64,000 nt of DNA from Streptomyces sp. WP-1 (GCF_030450125.1 NZ_CP123923.1:372001-436000), one strand, 5' to 3'; numbered from the stretch's first letter, positions 26,935-35,558 are shown. Program-made: numbers and translations. The notes: generated from the sequence alone by a model not told the origin.

Positions 26935-26970
26935 GTAACACCCCGCTCCCCCTTCTCCCGAGGTGATGAC

Positions 26971-27194
26971 GTGCCGCCCACTCGTTCCCACATCCGTACG
27001 ACCACCGAGCGATACCTGGCCCGACACCCGCCCTGGACCCGTATGCGCACGACGAGTTGCGGGTCCTGCCGTTGCCCGAGTGGCAGGCGCTGATGCCGCC
27101 CGGTGACTTCGCACGTCTCAACGCCCTGGCGGCGGCCCGACGCACCGGCCGGGCCGCCTGCTTCGACACCTGGGACTGGGGCCCGACGGAATGA
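26971..27194 (+). pseudogene. NUDIX hydrolase N-terminal remnant plus out-of-frame fragment
   Basis: The GTG at 26971 (site gaggtgat) reads PPTRSHIRTTTERYLARHP, which I recall as the N-terminus of Streptomyces NUDIX hydrolases, then derails to a stop at about 27091. In another frame, from about 27039 to the TGA at 27192-27194, DELRVLPLPEWQALMPPG and ARLNALAAARRTGRAACFDT look like genuine protein sequence of unknown family. So the middle of one gene, or of two, was lost. It sits directly after the ABC exporter, suggesting a decayed operon. Confidence 0.5.
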
Positions 27195-27244
27195 ACGGCG
27201 GCAAGCACGCCGACCAGCTGTCGCTCGGGCCCGGTCGGCTCACG

Positions 27245-28150
27245 TCAGAGCCGGGTCTTGTCCGCGAACACCCACCGGTTTCCCTCCAGCGCGTCGTTCG
27301 GTTCGGGGAGGGGGCCGCGGCCGTGTCGGTGGGTGAACTCGAAGGGGGTGTGGACGGAGGTGGACCAGCCCTTGGCCGTCAGGTGGCCCGCGGAATCGGG
27401 CCGGGGCCCCTTGTCGAAGAGGTGGAGCAGGTCGATGCCGATCTGCTCGTGCGTCGCGGTGTAGATGGCGCTGTCACGGTACTGGAGCAGGTCCTTCTCC
27501 AGCTTGGCCTCGTAGGCCAAAGCGCTGCCCTCGGCGCTCAGCTGCTCCACCCTGTCGATGAGGGCGGTCTCGGCGGGACCCGGCAGGTAGAAGAGGAGCC
27601 CCTCGGCCAGCCAGACGCTCGGTACGGCCGGGTCGAAGCCGGCGGCGGACAGCGCGGTGACCCAGTCCTCGCGCAGATCGACCGGCACGGGGACGCGCTT
27701 CACCTTCGGCGTGGCCGACAGGCCCGTGAGCACCTGGTGCTTGAACGCCAGCACGCCGGCCCTGTCGATCTCGAAGACCACGCAGTCGGACGGCCAGTCC
27801 AGCCGGAAGGCGCGGGTGTCCAACCCCGCCCCCAGCAACACCACTTGGCGGGCGCTCGCACGGACCGACCGGAGGAGGAAGTCGTCGAGGACCCTGGTGC
27901 GCAGGCCGAAGTAGCGGGCGAACCGCCCCCAGAGCGGATTGTCGTCCCCGCCCGCTACCTGCTGGATCCGCACCGGCCAGTCCGCGCACACCGGGGCGGC
28001 GCGCACGAAGGTTTCCGCGTAGATGTCCTGGGCGAGGCTGTCGTGACGGTAAGTCTCGATCGCCCGTGCCGCGGCGACCAGGAGGGCGGTCAGGCCCACT
28101 CCCCCGTCCACGCCTTCCCTGTCCGTGTGCTGCGGCGCCGTACCGACCAT
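27245..28150 (-). CDS. SAM-dependent O-methyltransferase (leucine carboxyl methyltransferase-like, TIGR00027 type)
   Basis: 301 residues from the ATG at 28150 (ggaggaaac). An in-frame ATG at 28234, which overlaps the alcohol dehydrogenase stop as ATGA, would add 28 Pro-rich residues and is the alternative. The SAM site is VVLLGAGLDTRAFRLDWP. Other family blocks are WLAEGLLFYLP and the N-terminal R-x-x-Y segment NPLWGRFARYFGLRTRVLDD. This class methylates carboxylates or hydroxyls of small polyketide-like molecules. It is the last gene of the MfnB-like operon. It could form a methyl ester of a furan carboxylic acid made by the upstream enzymes (inference). Confidence 0.88.
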   Translation of the reverse strand: MVGTAPQHTDREGVDGGVGLTALLVAAARAIETYRHDSLAQDIYAETFVRAAPVCADWPVRIQQVAGGDDNPLWGRFARYFGLRTRVLDDFLLRSVRASARQVVLLGAGLDTRAFRLDWPSDCVVFEIDRAGVLAFKHQVLTGLSATPKVKRVPVPVDLREDWVTALSAAGFDPAVPSVWLAEGLLFYLPGPAETALIDRVEQLSAEGSALAYEAKLEKDLLQYRDSAIYTATHEQIGIDLLHLFDKGPRPDSAGHLTAKGWSTSVHTPFEFTHRHGRGPLPEPNDALEGNRWVFADKTRL

Positions 28151-28230
28151 GTTTCCTCCGTTGGCGGGGGTGGGGACTGCGAGGGGTCTGCTCGTCGGAT
28201 GCGGTGGGTCCGGGGTGCCGTATGCCACGC

Positions 28231-29334
28231 TCATCGGCCTTTTCCTTCCGGCACGAGCACGGGTTTGACGACGCGGCCCGCCGCGCAGTCGCGTTCGGCC
28301 CTGTTGATGTCGGACAGGGGGTAGGTGCGGATCAGTTGGTCGAAGGGGAAGCGTCCGGCCTGCCACAGCCCGGTCAGCCGGGGTATCAGCAGTCCGGGTA
28401 CGGCGTCCCCCTCGCAGATGTGGCGGATGGTGCGGCCCCGGTCGAGCGTGCCGGGTGCGAGCGACAGGGCGATGTGGAGCCGTGCCACCAGGCCGAGGCT
28501 TCCGGTGGGGCGCAGTGCGCGGAGCGCGTCGTTGATGAGCGGGGGCGAGGCCGTGGTGTCCAGCGCGTACTGCGCGCCGCCGTCGGTCAGCCGCCGGATC
28601 CGCTCGGGCAGCCCGGCCGTCTCGGCGGGCAGCGGGAGGGCGCCGAACCGTTCGGCGAGGGCCAGCCGTTGGGGATACCGGTCGACGGCCACGGTCAGCG
28701 CGCCCGCGGCGGTGGCCGCCATCACCGCGGCCAGGCCCACCGCTCCCGCGCCGAGGACCACGAGGGTGTCGCCGGGGCCCGCGCGGAAGGTGTTCAGCAC
28801 GGCTCCGGCGCCGGTGAGGAAGCCGCAGCCGAGCGGTCCGAGCAGTTCGACGGGCAGCGCGGGGTCCACTCGTACGGCGTTGCGGGCGGGGACGAGCGCG
28901 TACCGGGCGAACGAGGACTGGCCGAACCACCGGGGTGCCAGCGCTCCCCCGGCCGCGTCGGTGAGGCGTGGGGTGTCCTCCTTGCGCCCTCCGAAGAGGT
29001 TGAGGGCGGCGAAGGAGTCGCAGTAGGCAGGGGCCGCGCTGCGGCAGTTGCGGCAGTGCCCGCAGGAGTCGAAGCTCAGTACGACATGGTCACCGACGCC
29101 GATCGCGGTGTCCGGTCCGCCGCCCGTCCGCACCACGATCCCGGCCCCTTCGTGGCCGAGCACCGCGGGCAGCGGGCTGCGGCCGGCGGACCGTACGGCG
29201 AGATCGGTGCGGCACATTCCGCAGCCGGCGATCTCGACCAGGATCTCGCCGTCGGCGGGTTCCGTGCGCAGGGCCACCTCCTCGACCGTGAACGGGTCGT
29301 CGTACGAGCGCAGTACGGCCGCCTGGAACCTCAT
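28231..29334 (-). CDS. Zinc-dependent alcohol dehydrogenase (MDR)
   Basis: 367 residues; ATG at 29334 with gggaggatt upstream, 2 bp after the aldehyde dehydrogenase stop. Catalytic zinc ligands: Cys in GCGMCRTD, His in LGHEGAG. The structural zinc lobe has the four cysteines of CGHCRNCRSAAPAYC. The cofactor fold is VVLGAGAVGLAAV with an acidic-type strand end (VAVDRYPQR) favouring NAD. Aryl- and benzyl-alcohol dehydrogenases share this pattern. In this operon it could oxidise a hydroxymethyl group on a furan ring or reduce the matching aldehyde. Substrate is inferred only from neighbours. Confidence 0.92.
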   Translation of the reverse strand: MRFQAAVLRSYDDPFTVEEVALRTEPADGEILVEIAGCGMCRTDLAVRSAGRSPLPAVLGHEGAGIVVRTGGGPDTAIGVGDHVVLSFDSCGHCRNCRSAAPAYCDSFAALNLFGGRKEDTPRLTDAAGGALAPRWFGQSSFARYALVPARNAVRVDPALPVELLGPLGCGFLTGAGAVLNTFRAGPGDTLVVLGAGAVGLAAVMAATAAGALTVAVDRYPQRLALAERFGALPLPAETAGLPERIRRLTDGGAQYALDTTASPPLINDALRALRPTGSLGLVARLHIALSLAPGTLDRGRTIRHICEGDAVPGLLIPRLTGLWQAGRFPFDQLIRTYPLSDINRAERDCAAGRVVKPVLVPEGKGR

Positions 29335-29336
29335 CC

Positions 29337-30740
29337 TCAATCCTCCCGTGGGCGGTGGACGACGAAGGGCCGGAGGTTGCCGTAGAGCCCCCATGGTCCG
29401 CCCGCGACGCCGACGCCGCTGTTCTTGATGCCGGCGAAGGGCTGGGCGAGGGACAGTTCGGCATGGTGGTTGATCCAGGCGGTGCCGCATTCGAGCCGGT
29501 CGGCCACCGCCTCGGCCCGGTCGGGATCGGTGCCCCATACGGAGCAGCCCAGGCCGAAGCCGGTGCCGTTGGCCGCGTCGATGGCCTGGTCGAGGCTCCG
29601 GTAGGGCAGCACTGGCAGAACGGGGCCGAACTGTTCCCCGGTCACCACCGGGCTGTCGGGCGGGACGTCGGTGAGGATCGTGGGTGCGAAGAAGTAGCCC
29701 GGCCCGTCCAGCCGGTGGCCGCCGGCCGCGGCCCGGGCGCCGTCCGCCAGGGCCTGCCGCGTGACCTGCTCGACCCGGGCCAGTTGGGGCGCGTTGTTGA
29801 CCGGGCCCAGCCGGGTGTCCGGGTCGAGTCCCGGCCCGACGGCGACGCTCTTCGCGCGCTGGGCGAGGGCTTCCACGACCTCGGTGTGGAGCCGTGCGGG
29901 GGCGTAGACGCGTTTGACCGCCATGCAGACCTGCCCGCAGTTGCGGAACGCGGCCCAGAACAGCCGGTCCGCGATCCGGTCCACGTCGACGTCGTCCAGC
30001 AGTACGGCGGGGTCGTTGCCGCCCAGTTCGAGGGTGACCATGGCGAGCGAGGCCGCCGCCGCGCCGGCGACGGCCCGCCCGGTGGGCACCGAGCCGGTGA
30101 AGGTGACATGGCGGATCCCCGGGTGGGAGGCGAGGCGGGCGCCGAGGGGTTCGCGGCCGGTGACGACGGTCAGTACGTCCCCGGGAAGTGCGGTGGCGAG
30201 GACGGAGCCGAGCAGTCGGGTGGCGAGGGGCGTGAAGGGCGACGGTTTGAGGACGACGGTGTTGCCCGCCGCGAGCGCGGGCGCGAACTTGGCCGCCGCG
30301 AGCTGGAGCGGAAAGTTCCACGGCACGATCGCGGCGACGGGCCCGAGGGGCCGCCAGCGGACCTCGCTCCGCACCGGCCGGCCATCGGTGATCACCCTGG
30401 TTCTGGGGGCCAGGCCGGCGAAGTAGCGCAGGCGGGCGGCCGTACGGGCGATCTCCGCGTACGACTCGGTCAGGGGCTTGCCCTGTTCCCGGGTGAGCAG
30501 CCGGGCGAGGTCGTCACCGGCCGTCTCCACGGCGTCGGCCGCCCCGCGCAGGGCGGTGGTGCGGGCGGCGGGGTCGGCGCGCCAGTCGTGCCAGACCCGG
30601 TGGGCCCGGTCGACCACGGCGTCCAACTCGTCCGGTCGCTGGTCGGGGGCTTCGTCAAAGGTCTCCCCGGTCGCCGGGTCCACGACGGCGAAACGCGCGC
30701 CCCCGCGCCCGGCGGCGCGGTCGGGCTCGGATGTCGGCAT
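29337..30740 (-). CDS. Aldehyde dehydrogenase
   Basis: 467 residues, normal family length. NAD fold and catalytic motifs: PWNFPLQLAAAKFAPALAAG, the glutamate in LELGGNDP, and the nucleophile cysteine in NCGQVC (about 270-275). GEQFGPVLPV marks the C-terminal region. It would oxidise an aldehyde to an acid with NAD(P). It lies 8 bp behind the MfnB-like synthase, whose expected product is a furan aldehyde phosphate. Oxidation of that aldehyde to a furoic acid is the simplest joint role (inference). Confidence 0.93.
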   Translation of the reverse strand: MPTSEPDRAAGRGGARFAVVDPATGETFDEAPDQRPDELDAVVDRAHRVWHDWRADPAARTTALRGAADAVETAGDDLARLLTREQGKPLTESYAEIARTAARLRYFAGLAPRTRVITDGRPVRSEVRWRPLGPVAAIVPWNFPLQLAAAKFAPALAAGNTVVLKPSPFTPLATRLLGSVLATALPGDVLTVVTGREPLGARLASHPGIRHVTFTGSVPTGRAVAGAAAASLAMVTLELGGNDPAVLLDDVDVDRIADRLFWAAFRNCGQVCMAVKRVYAPARLHTEVVEALAQRAKSVAVGPGLDPDTRLGPVNNAPQLARVEQVTRQALADGARAAAGGHRLDGPGYFFAPTILTDVPPDSPVVTGEQFGPVLPVLPYRSLDQAIDAANGTGFGLGCSVWGTDPDRAEAVADRLECGTAWINHHAELSLAQPFAGIKNSGVGVAGGPWGLYGNLRPFVVHRPRED

Positions 30741-30748
30741 GCCCGCGG

Positions 30749-31504
30749 TCAGTTCACGGCGGCGACGCCGGCCGCGTGCTCCTGGGCCTGCCGGTCCATC
30801 TCGGCCCGGAAGGCGGCCACCAGATGCGGCTGAATCCTTCCGGCATTGCGGTCACCGCCCTCGCAGACCGCTCCGCGCACGCCCACGATGTCCGTGCCGA
30901 TACGGGTCAGCGGACCGAGGTCGGCCTGTTCGACACTGCCGGCGAGAGCGGCGAGCCGCCCGGCCGCGTGCGCCAGCCGGACGAACTCGGCGCAGACGTC
31001 CGGCGGCACGTGGTCGAACAGCCGGGTCCCGTCCTTGATGGCGGTGTCGAGCATGGCCGCGTCGGCGCCGGAGCGGGCGGCGATGTCGGGTACCGCGAGC
31101 GGGTTGACGCAGCCGATGCGGTGCGCGTCGGCGTATCCGGAGGCGACGACGAGCGCGTCGGGGCGGTGGTCCTTCACCGCGCGTACGACCGCGCGCATGA
31201 CCTCGATGCCCTGCTCGGGCGTCGTGCATCCGTAGAGGCCGACCTTGATGTACGTGGCGCCGGAGACGACCGCGCCGAGCGCCGCCTGGGCGACCGTGCC
31301 GGGCTTGTACGGTACGTCCCCCACGGTGGCGGACACCGGTTTGTCCGCCGGAACGGCGTCGCGGATCTCCCGGATGACCCAGGGGAAGTTGGCGCCGAGC
31401 GACCCCTCGTCGGGTTTCTTGACGTCGACGATGTCGAGGTGTTCGGCCGCCTTCGCACAGTCGAGGGCCTCCTCGACACTGTCCGGGGAGATGAGAAGCA
31501 ACAC
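30749..31504 (-). CDS. mfnB-like: MfnB-like (5-formylfuran-3-yl)methyl phosphate synthase (DUF556)
   Basis: 251 residues from a GTG at 31504 (ggaaggag site). Known methanogen MfnB condenses two glyceraldehyde 3-phosphate molecules to 4-(hydroxymethyl)-2-furancarboxaldehyde phosphate for methanofuran. Conserved blocks here are [56 protein letters not shown] and [14 protein letters not shown]. They include the lysines and acidic residues expected of this TIM-barrel aldolase. It heads a tight four-gene unit with aldehyde dehydrogenase, alcohol dehydrogenase and methyltransferase. Streptomyces do not make methanofuran, so the furan must go to a specialised metabolite. No transaminase (MfnC) is present. 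Confidence 0.9.
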   Translation of the reverse strand: MLLLISPDSVEEALDCAKAAEHLDIVDVKKPDEGSLGANFPWVIREIRDAVPADKPVSATVGDVPYKPGTVAQAALGAVVSGATYIKVGLYGCTTPEQGIEVMRAVVRAVKDHRPDALVVASGYADAHRIGCVNPLAVPDIAARSGADAAMLDTAIKDGTRLFDHVPPDVCAEFVRLAHAAGRLAALAGSVEQADLGPLTRIGTDIVGVRGAVCEGGDRNAGRIQPHLVAAFRAEMDRQAQEHAAGVAAVN

Positions 31505-31818
31505 GATGAGCTCCTTCCGCCGCGGGCCCGCCCGGCCGAGGTCAGGGGGTGCGGATCACCTGGTTCATGTGCGGTGCGCTCATCATTTCCGCCGCTCGTG
31601 GGCGGCGGTAGAGCGTGCGGGGTTCCCGCAGGGCGCGCGTGAGTATGCGCAGTGCGCCGCGCGGACCGGCGTGAACCGGCCCTGTTCTACGGCCGGTTGG
31701 GGGCCGTACGCCGGGCGATATGTCGCTCGGAGCCCTGGTGGGATTCTCCTGGGACGGCGGGGTCGACCGGTCCATCGACGCCGTACTCAGGTCGTTCTCG
31801 GCTCAGGCCGTTCTCGCC
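31505..31818. other. 314-bp spacer upstream of the furan operon
   Basis: It should contain the promoter of the MfnB-like operon. One minus-strand frame (31542-31775, 77 codons, ending [16 protein letters not shown]) is open and lies 37 bp before the GTG, but its ATG has no ribosome site and I recognise nothing in it. No hairpin terminator of note was seen. Confidence 0.45.
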
Positions 31819-32415
31819 TCAGGTCTCTCTCGCCCCGGCCATGTAGTTCGTCGCCAGCAGGGTGAGTTCGTCGATCAGTTCCTCGCGCCGGATGGCGGGC
31901 CGTTCGAGGATCCAGCGGACGCTGAGCGCCTCCATCGCGGACACGATCACCCAGGAGCGCGTCGTCCCGCTCCGCTCCCCCGGCGCGCGCCCCGCGAGAT
32001 AGGCCGAGCCCAGGTCCTGGACGCGGCGCCGGAGGGCGTGCAGATGAGCCTCGCTGTATCTCGGCGGGACCTCCTCGACCACAACGCGAAGCAGTTGCGA
32101 GTCGTGCTCCAGCGCGAAGAGCAGGGCTTCCACCGCATTGCGGATCAGCCGGTCGGGAGGATCGTTGAGACGGTCGGCCAGCGCGGCCGCCACCCGGTCG
32201 CCGGTCTCCGCCCAGTACCGTTCCATGAGGACGGTGAGCAGTTCGTCCTTGTCACGAAAGTACTGGTAGAGCGAGCCGGGGCTGATTCCGGCCTCGTTCG
32301 CGACGCGGGTGGTGACGAACCGCGCGTAGCCGTCGCGCGCCAGGACCGACCGGCCCGCCGTGACGATCCGCTCGACCATCCGGCGCGACCGCTCCTGCCG
32401 CGGTTCCTTCCGCAT
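31819..32415 (-). CDS. TetR-family regulator
   Basis: 198 residues from the ATG at 32415. DNA-binding helices: RQERSRRMVERIVTAGRSVL and FVTTRVANEAGISPGSLYQYF. The C-terminal part is of the common TetR_C type with a long helix bundle. The start codon abuts a 9-bp inverted repeat at 32415-32449, placing the regulator on its own promoter and on that of the divergent DUF2236 gene. The transcript would be nearly leaderless. It should autoregulate and repress the oxygenase-like gene; the ligand is unknown. Confidence 0.92.
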   Translation of the reverse strand: MRKEPRQERSRRMVERIVTAGRSVLARDGYARFVTTRVANEAGISPGSLYQYFRDKDELLTVLMERYWAETGDRVAAALADRLNDPPDRLIRNAVEALLFALEHDSQLLRVVVEEVPPRYSEAHLHALRRRVQDLGSAYLAGRAPGERSGTTRSWVIVSAMEALSVRWILERPAIRREELIDELTLLATNYMAGARET

Positions 32416-32449
32416 AACGCGAATTGTATGCGAATGAATGTTCGCGTTA
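32415..32449. promoter_or_regulatory. TetR operator palindrome
   Basis: Perfect inverted repeat TAACGCGAA - 17 bp - TTCGCGTTA between the divergent TetR and DUF2236 genes. An inner pair GCGAA/TTCGC shares the right arm, with a third gcgaa core. AT content is high for the window, as expected for two promoters back to back. Confidence 0.75.
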
Positions 32450-32460
32450 CAACGGATGGT

Positions 32461-33726
32461 ATGACGCAGAGCAGCGAGGTTCGTGACGGCGCCCGCTTTC
32501 CCCGCCGCTTCCGGGAGGCCGAGGAACGCGGCCGCAGGATCGCCCGCGCGCTGTTCCTCTTCACCGACATCGGCAGAGAAGTCGACGAGGCACTCATGGA
32601 ACGCGTGGGTGGCGCTCTGCTCCAGCGGGACGAGCCGGGCGCCGCCCTCGCCGAGGCGATGCGGCTGCCGGCCGGCGACCCGGACCGGGTCACGCCCGCG
32701 CGGATCGACCAGGCTCTGCGCGCGGCGGACGTATCCCAGGATCTGCCGTCGGCGTTGCGGGAGTTCCTCGATCAGGCGAGGGCCGTGCCCGAATGGGTGG
32801 ACTGGGACCGGGTCGAGCGCGGAGCCGCCGCGTACCGATTCCTCGGCCGCAACAGCGGCGACGTGCTCACCCTTCTCTCCCTCATCGGCGGTTACCGCTT
32901 CGGCGGACCGGCCGACCTGCTCGTCCTCACCGGCGGGCTGTCGGGCGGGACGACTCTGCGCCGCCTCGGCGAGACGACCAAGTGGTCCCATGCCGTCACC
33001 CGGGCCGGGGGCCTGCGACCCGGCGCGGAGGGCTGGCGCCTCACGGTGCATGTGCGCGCCATGCACGCCCTGGTGAACGCGCGGTTCGAGCCCCGCTGGG
33101 ACACCGGGCGCTGGGGCTACCCGATCAACCAGGCCGACCAGGCGGCCACCCTCGGGCTCTTCGACAGCACGGTGATCATCGGCTGCCTCGGCCTGGGTGT
33201 GCGGCTGACCCGCGCGCAGCGCGACGACCTCATGCATCTGTGGCGGTACGTCGGCTGGCTGATGGGTGTCTCGCCGGAGTGGCTGACCGATGTCGAGAAC
33301 GTCCGGCACCGCTGGAACTACCACATCCTGCTGGCCGCGGGCGGGCAGACCCAGGCCGGCCGGGATCTGGCCCGGCTGACCCTGGACGCCCAGGCAGAAC
33401 GCGACTTCGGGCACCGCGCTCCCGCCGTCGAGCGGCTCCACCGCCGCTACGAGCGGGCCCGCCGGGCGAGCATCCTCAGCGCCTTCATGGGGAAGGACGG
33501 AATGCGCGATCTGGGGCTGCGACGCCGGTTCCCCTGGGCCCTGCTGCTCGCCCTGGCGGGCAACACCCTCCGGTACCGGGTTCTCGGGGTCCTACCGGGA
33601 GGCCGGGAGCGGCTCGAGGTGCGTGGGGCACGGGTCCAGGACCGGCAGTTGGCCTCGATGTTCCATGACGGGCGGCCTGCCGACGTGGCCCGCTTGCCGG
33701 GAGCCGCGCGGGAGGCCGCCGTCTGA
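32461..33726 (+). CDS. DUF2236 (rubber oxygenase/MpaB-like heme) protein
   Basis: 421 residues. The family includes latex-clearing protein Lcp, a b-type heme oxygenase that cleaves polyisoprene, and fungal MpaB. Seen here: the conserved arginine/histidine segments of the domain (GGTTLRRLGETTKWSHAVT, about 155-180; LTVHVRAMHALVNARF; WRYVGWLMGVSPEWLTD). No Tat or Sec signal is present, unlike secreted Lcp, so it is probably cytoplasmic and acts on a small terpenoid or lipid. The start ATG at 32461 has no clear ribosome site and lies close to the predicted promoter. Divergent TetR control is likely. Confidence 0.82.
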   Translation: MTQSSEVRDGARFPRRFREAEERGRRIARALFLFTDIGREVDEALMERVGGALLQRDEPGAALAEAMRLPAGDPDRVTPARIDQALRAADVSQDLPSALREFLDQARAVPEWVDWDRVERGAAAYRFLGRNSGDVLTLLSLIGGYRFGGPADLLVLTGGLSGGTTLRRLGETTKWSHAVTRAGGLRPGAEGWRLTVHVRAMHALVNARFEPRWDTGRWGYPINQADQAATLGLFDSTVIIGCLGLGVRLTRAQRDDLMHLWRYVGWLMGVSPEWLTDVENVRHRWNYHILLAAGGQTQAGRDLARLTLDAQAERDFGHRAPAVERLHRRYERARRASILSAFMGKDGMRDLGLRRRFPWALLLALAGNTLRYRVLGVLPGGRERLEVRGARVQDRQLASMFHDGRPADVARLPGAAREAAV

Positions 33727-33797
33727 GGGCCGCAGGCCGCTGCCTGAGGGCTGTCGGCGGCCGTCTGAGGGCTGGGGCGCGAACGCGTGCGCGCGAC

Positions 33798-34337
33798 TCA
33801 GCTCGTCGGCGTGGCCGGGGGTCGCATGCCGAGCCACTGCTCGGCGTCCCATGCCTCGAACCGCTCCACCTCGGTGAACCCCAGCCTCACCGCGAGCCGC
33901 ATCGAACCGGCGTTGGCGCTCTGGGTGGTGAGCACCACCGGCTCGCCGGGAAGCGTGTCTTCGAGCCAGCCGAGTGCCGCCGTGCACGCCTCGGCGGCGT
34001 ACCCGAATCCCCAGGCCCGCGGCAGGAACAGATAGCCGAGGTCGGTCTTCCCCGCGGCGGCCGGTCGGCGGTGCCCCGTTGCCCGCCTGAGCAGGACATG
34101 GCCGATCATCGACCCGTCGAGTTCCACGGCGAAGCTTCCGGGCCATCGCTCGGGCACCTCGGGCAACTCGCGTTCGAGCTGGTCACGGGGGCGGGGGCCG
34201 CCAAGGTAGGTGTGCACCTGTGGTGAGGCGAGCAGTTCGACGAACGCCGCACGGTCCCGGCTCTCTGGTTCACGGAGCACGAGCCTCTCGGTCCTGATCG
34301 GCTCAGGCGGCCAGGCTACGGCTCCAAGATCTTCCAT
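33798..34337 (-). CDS. GNAT-family N-acetyltransferase (RimJ/RimL-like)
   Basis: 179 residues. Begins with the usual RimJ/L wording IRTERLVLREPESRDRAAF. The acetyl-CoA region is DLGYLFLPRAWGFGYAAEAC with A/B motifs, and the end has SMRLAVRLGFTEVERFEAWD. Such enzymes acetylate protein N-termini or small amines; the substrate is not evident. It is followed by the nucleotidyltransferase gene upstream in the same direction with 66 bp between. Confidence 0.9.
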   Translation of the reverse strand: MEDLGAVAWPPEPIRTERLVLREPESRDRAAFVELLASPQVHTYLGGPRPRDQLERELPEVPERWPGSFAVELDGSMIGHVLLRRATGHRRPAAAGKTDLGYLFLPRAWGFGYAAEACTAALGWLEDTLPGEPVVLTTQSANAGSMRLAVRLGFTEVERFEAWDAEQWLGMRPPATPTS

Positions 34338-34403
34338 CCGCGCACGCTATCAGGGTCCCCGAGGGCCCTTTCGAACTCGACGACGAAGGACACGCGGACT
34401 ACC

Positions 34404-35045
34404 TCAACTGACCGCCAGTCTCGCCGCCCAGTCGTGTCCGGGGTGCACGCGCGTCAGCCACGCCCCGAGAAAGTCGCGCCGCGCCCGGCTCAGCAGCGGG
34501 AGGATTCCCTCGAAGTCCGCCTGGTCCTTGGGGCGTGCCGCCTTCGCCTTGAACAGCAGGACCAGTTCCGGAATCAGATAGGGGATCCCGTCCGTGGTCC
34601 GCTCGATGATCGCGTCGTACGGCAGCCGCAGGCGCTCGTCCCGCCGGCAGATCCACGTCCCGCCCTCATGCGGCTCACGGAAGACGTCGAACAGGAACTG
34701 ACCGCTCGCCGGGTCCCGGAGCCATGTCTGGTGGGTGGCCGCGAGTTCCTCGGCTCCCGGGCTCGCCCAGACCTTTCCCGAACCCACCGCGTCAAACGCG
34801 TACTCGGGGAAGCGGTCCCGGATCTCCGTGAACCGCGCGGCGGGTACCGCGAGTTCCAGATCGCCGTGGGGCCGGGTCTGTTCGCCACGGAACAGATCAA
34901 GCGCCCAACCTCCCGCGACGCACCAGGGCACACCGACCCCGTTCAACCGCTCCGCGACCTGCTCCGGGCGCCAGGCATCCGCCCACCGGGCATCCAGTTC
35001 GTCCATGTCGAGAACAGCACCGCCGGGCGGCAGGGATTCGGTCAT
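34404..35045 (-). CDS. Nucleotidyltransferase-fold protein (aminoglycoside/lincosamide adenylyltransferase-like)
   Basis: 213 residues. The N-terminal pol-beta-like motif is VAGGWALDLFRGEQTRPHGDLEL, i.e. GGxALD...R.H.DhEh, as in LinA/AadB-like O-nucleotidyltransferases. Usually the last motif is HxDxD; here it is HGDLEL, with Asp and Glu kept. The C-terminal part has the YLIPELVLLFKAKAARPKDQADF block common to this subgroup, where the Lys-Ala-Lys and Asp-Asp residues bind ATP. Antibiotic modification is possible but most genomic copies have unknown substrates. An internal ATG (MDELDARW) is an alternative start. Confidence 0.82.
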   Translation of the reverse strand: MTESLPPGGAVLDMDELDARWADAWRPEQVAERLNGVGVPWCVAGGWALDLFRGEQTRPHGDLELAVPAARFTEIRDRFPEYAFDAVGSGKVWASPGAEELAATHQTWLRDPASGQFLFDVFREPHEGGTWICRRDERLRLPYDAIIERTTDGIPYLIPELVLLFKAKAARPKDQADFEGILPLLSRARRDFLGAWLTRVHPGHDWAARLAVS

Positions 35046-35204
35046 CGGACCAACCTACTGCCAGGCCCCCTACGGGTTGCGGCCTTTTTCTGGCAGGGGT
35101 GGTGCTTGCGAGGTGGCAACCCGTTTGAGGGACAAAGCGCCTATGCGGCTGTTTCCGGGGCATCGCTGGCACTGACCGAATCAGCACCCGAAAGAGAGAT
35201 CCCT

Positions 35205-35558
35205 GTGTCTGCTCGCTCCCTCACGGCAGCCCTCGGCGCCGCCTGTAGTGCCTTCGTTCTGCTGCTGGCCGCGCCTGGTTCGGCCTCGGCGGCGACCGGC
35301 CAGTTCCGCTACTCGTACACCACCGCCGAGGGATACGAAGCCGTCGGCTTCCTGAACAACCCCGTCAGCGGCGAGTGCATCAATCTGAGTGGGCCCGGTT
35401 CGGAGCCGGGATCGGCCGGCAGGGCCCCCAAGAACCGCACGGACGCCACCGCCACCGTCTTCCTCGACCCCGACTGCGAGGGCGACATCTACTACACCCT
35501 GACGCCCGGCAGGGGCGCGGGCGACCGACTCCGCATGCGGTCCGTCGTCTTCTCCTGA
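35205..35558 (+). CDS. Small secreted hypothetical protein
   Basis: 117 residues from a GTG (site aaagagag). Sec signal peptide at about 1-30 with cleavage after ASA; the mature part begins ATGQFRYSY. Two cysteines (ECINLS and DPDCEGD) could form one disulfide. The rest is polar and Gly-rich (PGSEPGSAGRAPKN). It matches a type of short exported Streptomyces protein without known function. No neighbours suggest a role. Confidence 0.75.
   Translation: MSARSLTAALGAACSAFVLLLAAPGSASAATGQFRYSYTTAEGYEAVGFLNNPVSGECINLSGPGSEPGSAGRAPKNRTDATATVFLDPDCEGDIYYTLTPGRGAGDRLRMRSVVFS

Noticed and set aside
31542..31775. 77-codon ORF upstream of the MfnB-like gene
   Set aside because: No ribosome site and no family; kept only as a note on the spacer.
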